Source: Brienomyrus brachyistius
Taxonomy: Eukaryota > Chordata > Actinopteri > Osteoglossiformes > Mormyridae
Assembly: GCF_023856365.1 (NCBI RefSeq)
Contig: NC_064555.1
Span: 21,515,254 to 21,579,253 of the forward strand
Length of the DNA: 64,000 bases
Direction of reading: 5' to 3'
Below, piece after piece: positions 62,701-64,000 of this stretch (positions are counted from its first letter, which is position 1; the number at the start of each line of letters is the position of its first letter). A program made the translations under genes and the position numbers. The notes beneath the pieces are model-generated. The model was given only the letters and a program-made list of their open reading frames with translations. It did no database searches and had not been told where the DNA came from.

Positions 62701-63661
62701 CAAAAGCTCTCACAATAATTACAGCAACATGCAGTGTCGAGAATGTTTGTTTCTTGTGTTCAGGACTGAAATACAAACAAAATGACACGTGAGCAACGGT
62801 TTTATGAAAATTCGCGACAGTTTAAAGAACTGCAACAGGCCGCTTTCAACATGAGGTTTAGTAATGCAGAAGAGATGCCCTGAAACACCGTACAGCGGAG
62901 GGAAATAAGTACTTTGAAAACAGCTGTGTGAGGCCCTGCAGCCTGTGATTCATCTTGGTCCGTTTGAGGTTGCACATTTTCTAAAGACTGACATTTCATA
63001 TTGTAATCAGGCCATTTATTACTGCTGACTCACACTAGACTGGGGTTGTAAATGTTAATTTGTGATAGTTGGCGTGTATAAAAGGTGACACAGGGAGGAG
63101 GATACTGATGTAAAGGGGGAGAGGGAGAGAGAGGGAGGGATGGTACAGGGGCTTGTCGCTTCGTTATCGCAAGGAAAAAAAATCCACTGAGAGTGACAGG
63201 CTGCCAAGTAAAAGACAACCCTTAAGGTTCTTGGAAGAGAGGAACATAAGAGGAGTCAGGTGCTGGAAGGTGTCACACTGCCGTGCAGCATCTGCATGCG
63301 CCCAGAGGTGCCCGTCCCACCCACCGCGCCAGCTTGGCCTCTATCAGTAGCTTCGACAGCCGAGCGTGTCCAGGTCCCGTCGTCTTGGCGATGAATCCCT
63401 TCCACTGCCCAGGCCTGGGTCGCCTCCATGGGGAGAGTTTGCTGAAGATCACTTTGTTCCGGCATGTTGTCCCCGGTGTTTCGGTCTGCTCCGTGCTGAA
63501 GGGCCTCAGATTCCGGCCGGGGGATGGGGGAGCTTATGGGAGGGGGTGAGTGGGGCGGCTGAATACGGAGCTCGGGATGGGTCTGGACTGGTGCTGAAGA
63601 TGGCTTGGATTCCTGACACACTCCACATGTACAACTAGCAGATTCTCCTGTGGATTCCTGT

Positions 63662-63687
63662 GGAGTATATATGTATATATATACTCC
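63662..63687. repeat. AT-rich perfect palindrome
   Basis: GGAGTATATAT on the left mirrored by ATATATACTCC on the right, with a very short centre. It can form a hairpin. No family recognised. Confidence 0.8.
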
Positions 63688-64000
63688 GAGGCTCAACCCT
63701 GAATCTCAATGTACATGTATGTCTTGCAGCTGGAAATATTACTAACAAATATTTTGCCTATCTGGCAAAACAGTCCAGGTATGAAGGAATATATATATAC
63801 AGTATATATATATGGTGCAGCTCATCATTTCGGACTGGAGCAGGGAGAGATTCCTGTTGTTTTTCTGTTAAATTCTTCATGCTGGTGAAAAGACACAGAA
63901 GCTTACATAAACAGACGTCATACTCAAAACCCCCCTCAAACTCTTACATGTAGAAAATATGAAGCATGAACTTTTTCTTGCGCCAGAAAGCTCCAATCGA

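Overview
The window looks like part of a ray-finned fish chromosome, probably a teleost. It has split vertebrate genes with long introns and a dense load of fish-type repeats: Tc1/mariner elements, tRNA-headed SINEs with a TGGA-rich tail, a chromodomain Ty3/Gypsy element, hAT-type miniature elements and many minisatellites. No complete cellular gene fits inside. Most open frames are noise or lie in repeats.

Two genes are anchored, both on the + strand. The last two coding exons of TRAPPC9 (a TRAPPII subunit) are at 35473-35696 and 36022-36192. The first coding exon of KCNK9 (TASK-3, a two-pore-domain K+ channel) is at 57851-58133. The human genome has the same neighbours in the same order and orientation, so the context supports both calls. 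I infer that bases 1-35472 are the preceding TRAPPC9 intron, 36193 to about 57480 is intergenic, and 58134-64000 is KCNK9 intron 1. The remaining KCNK9 coding exon and the upstream TRAPPC9 exons lie outside, or were too short for me to recognise.

The best-preserved element is a full-length chromovirus on the minus strand (14947-20147). It has two 499-bp LTRs that I read as identical, a 5-bp target duplication, a polypurine tract and one uninterrupted gag-pol frame with CCHC knuckle, protease, RT, RNase H, integrase and chromodomain. Instead of a tRNA primer site, the bases beside the 5' LTR are complementary to a segment inside the LTR, as expected for the self-priming Tf1/sushi group.

Other repeats: five copies of a short palindromic hAT-like element, one carrying a 17-bp tandem array inside its arm; a three-level nest (SINE, Tc1-like element, second mariner-like element) at 20527-21735; a decayed Tc1 transposase at 44813-45930; two remnants of a second Tc1-like family (43155-43945 and 51763-52368); a 2-kb C-tract minisatellite (47110-49076); a 30-bp minisatellite open in several frames (21863-22382); and a ~37-bp minisatellite split by an inserted interspersed repeat (30461-31446).
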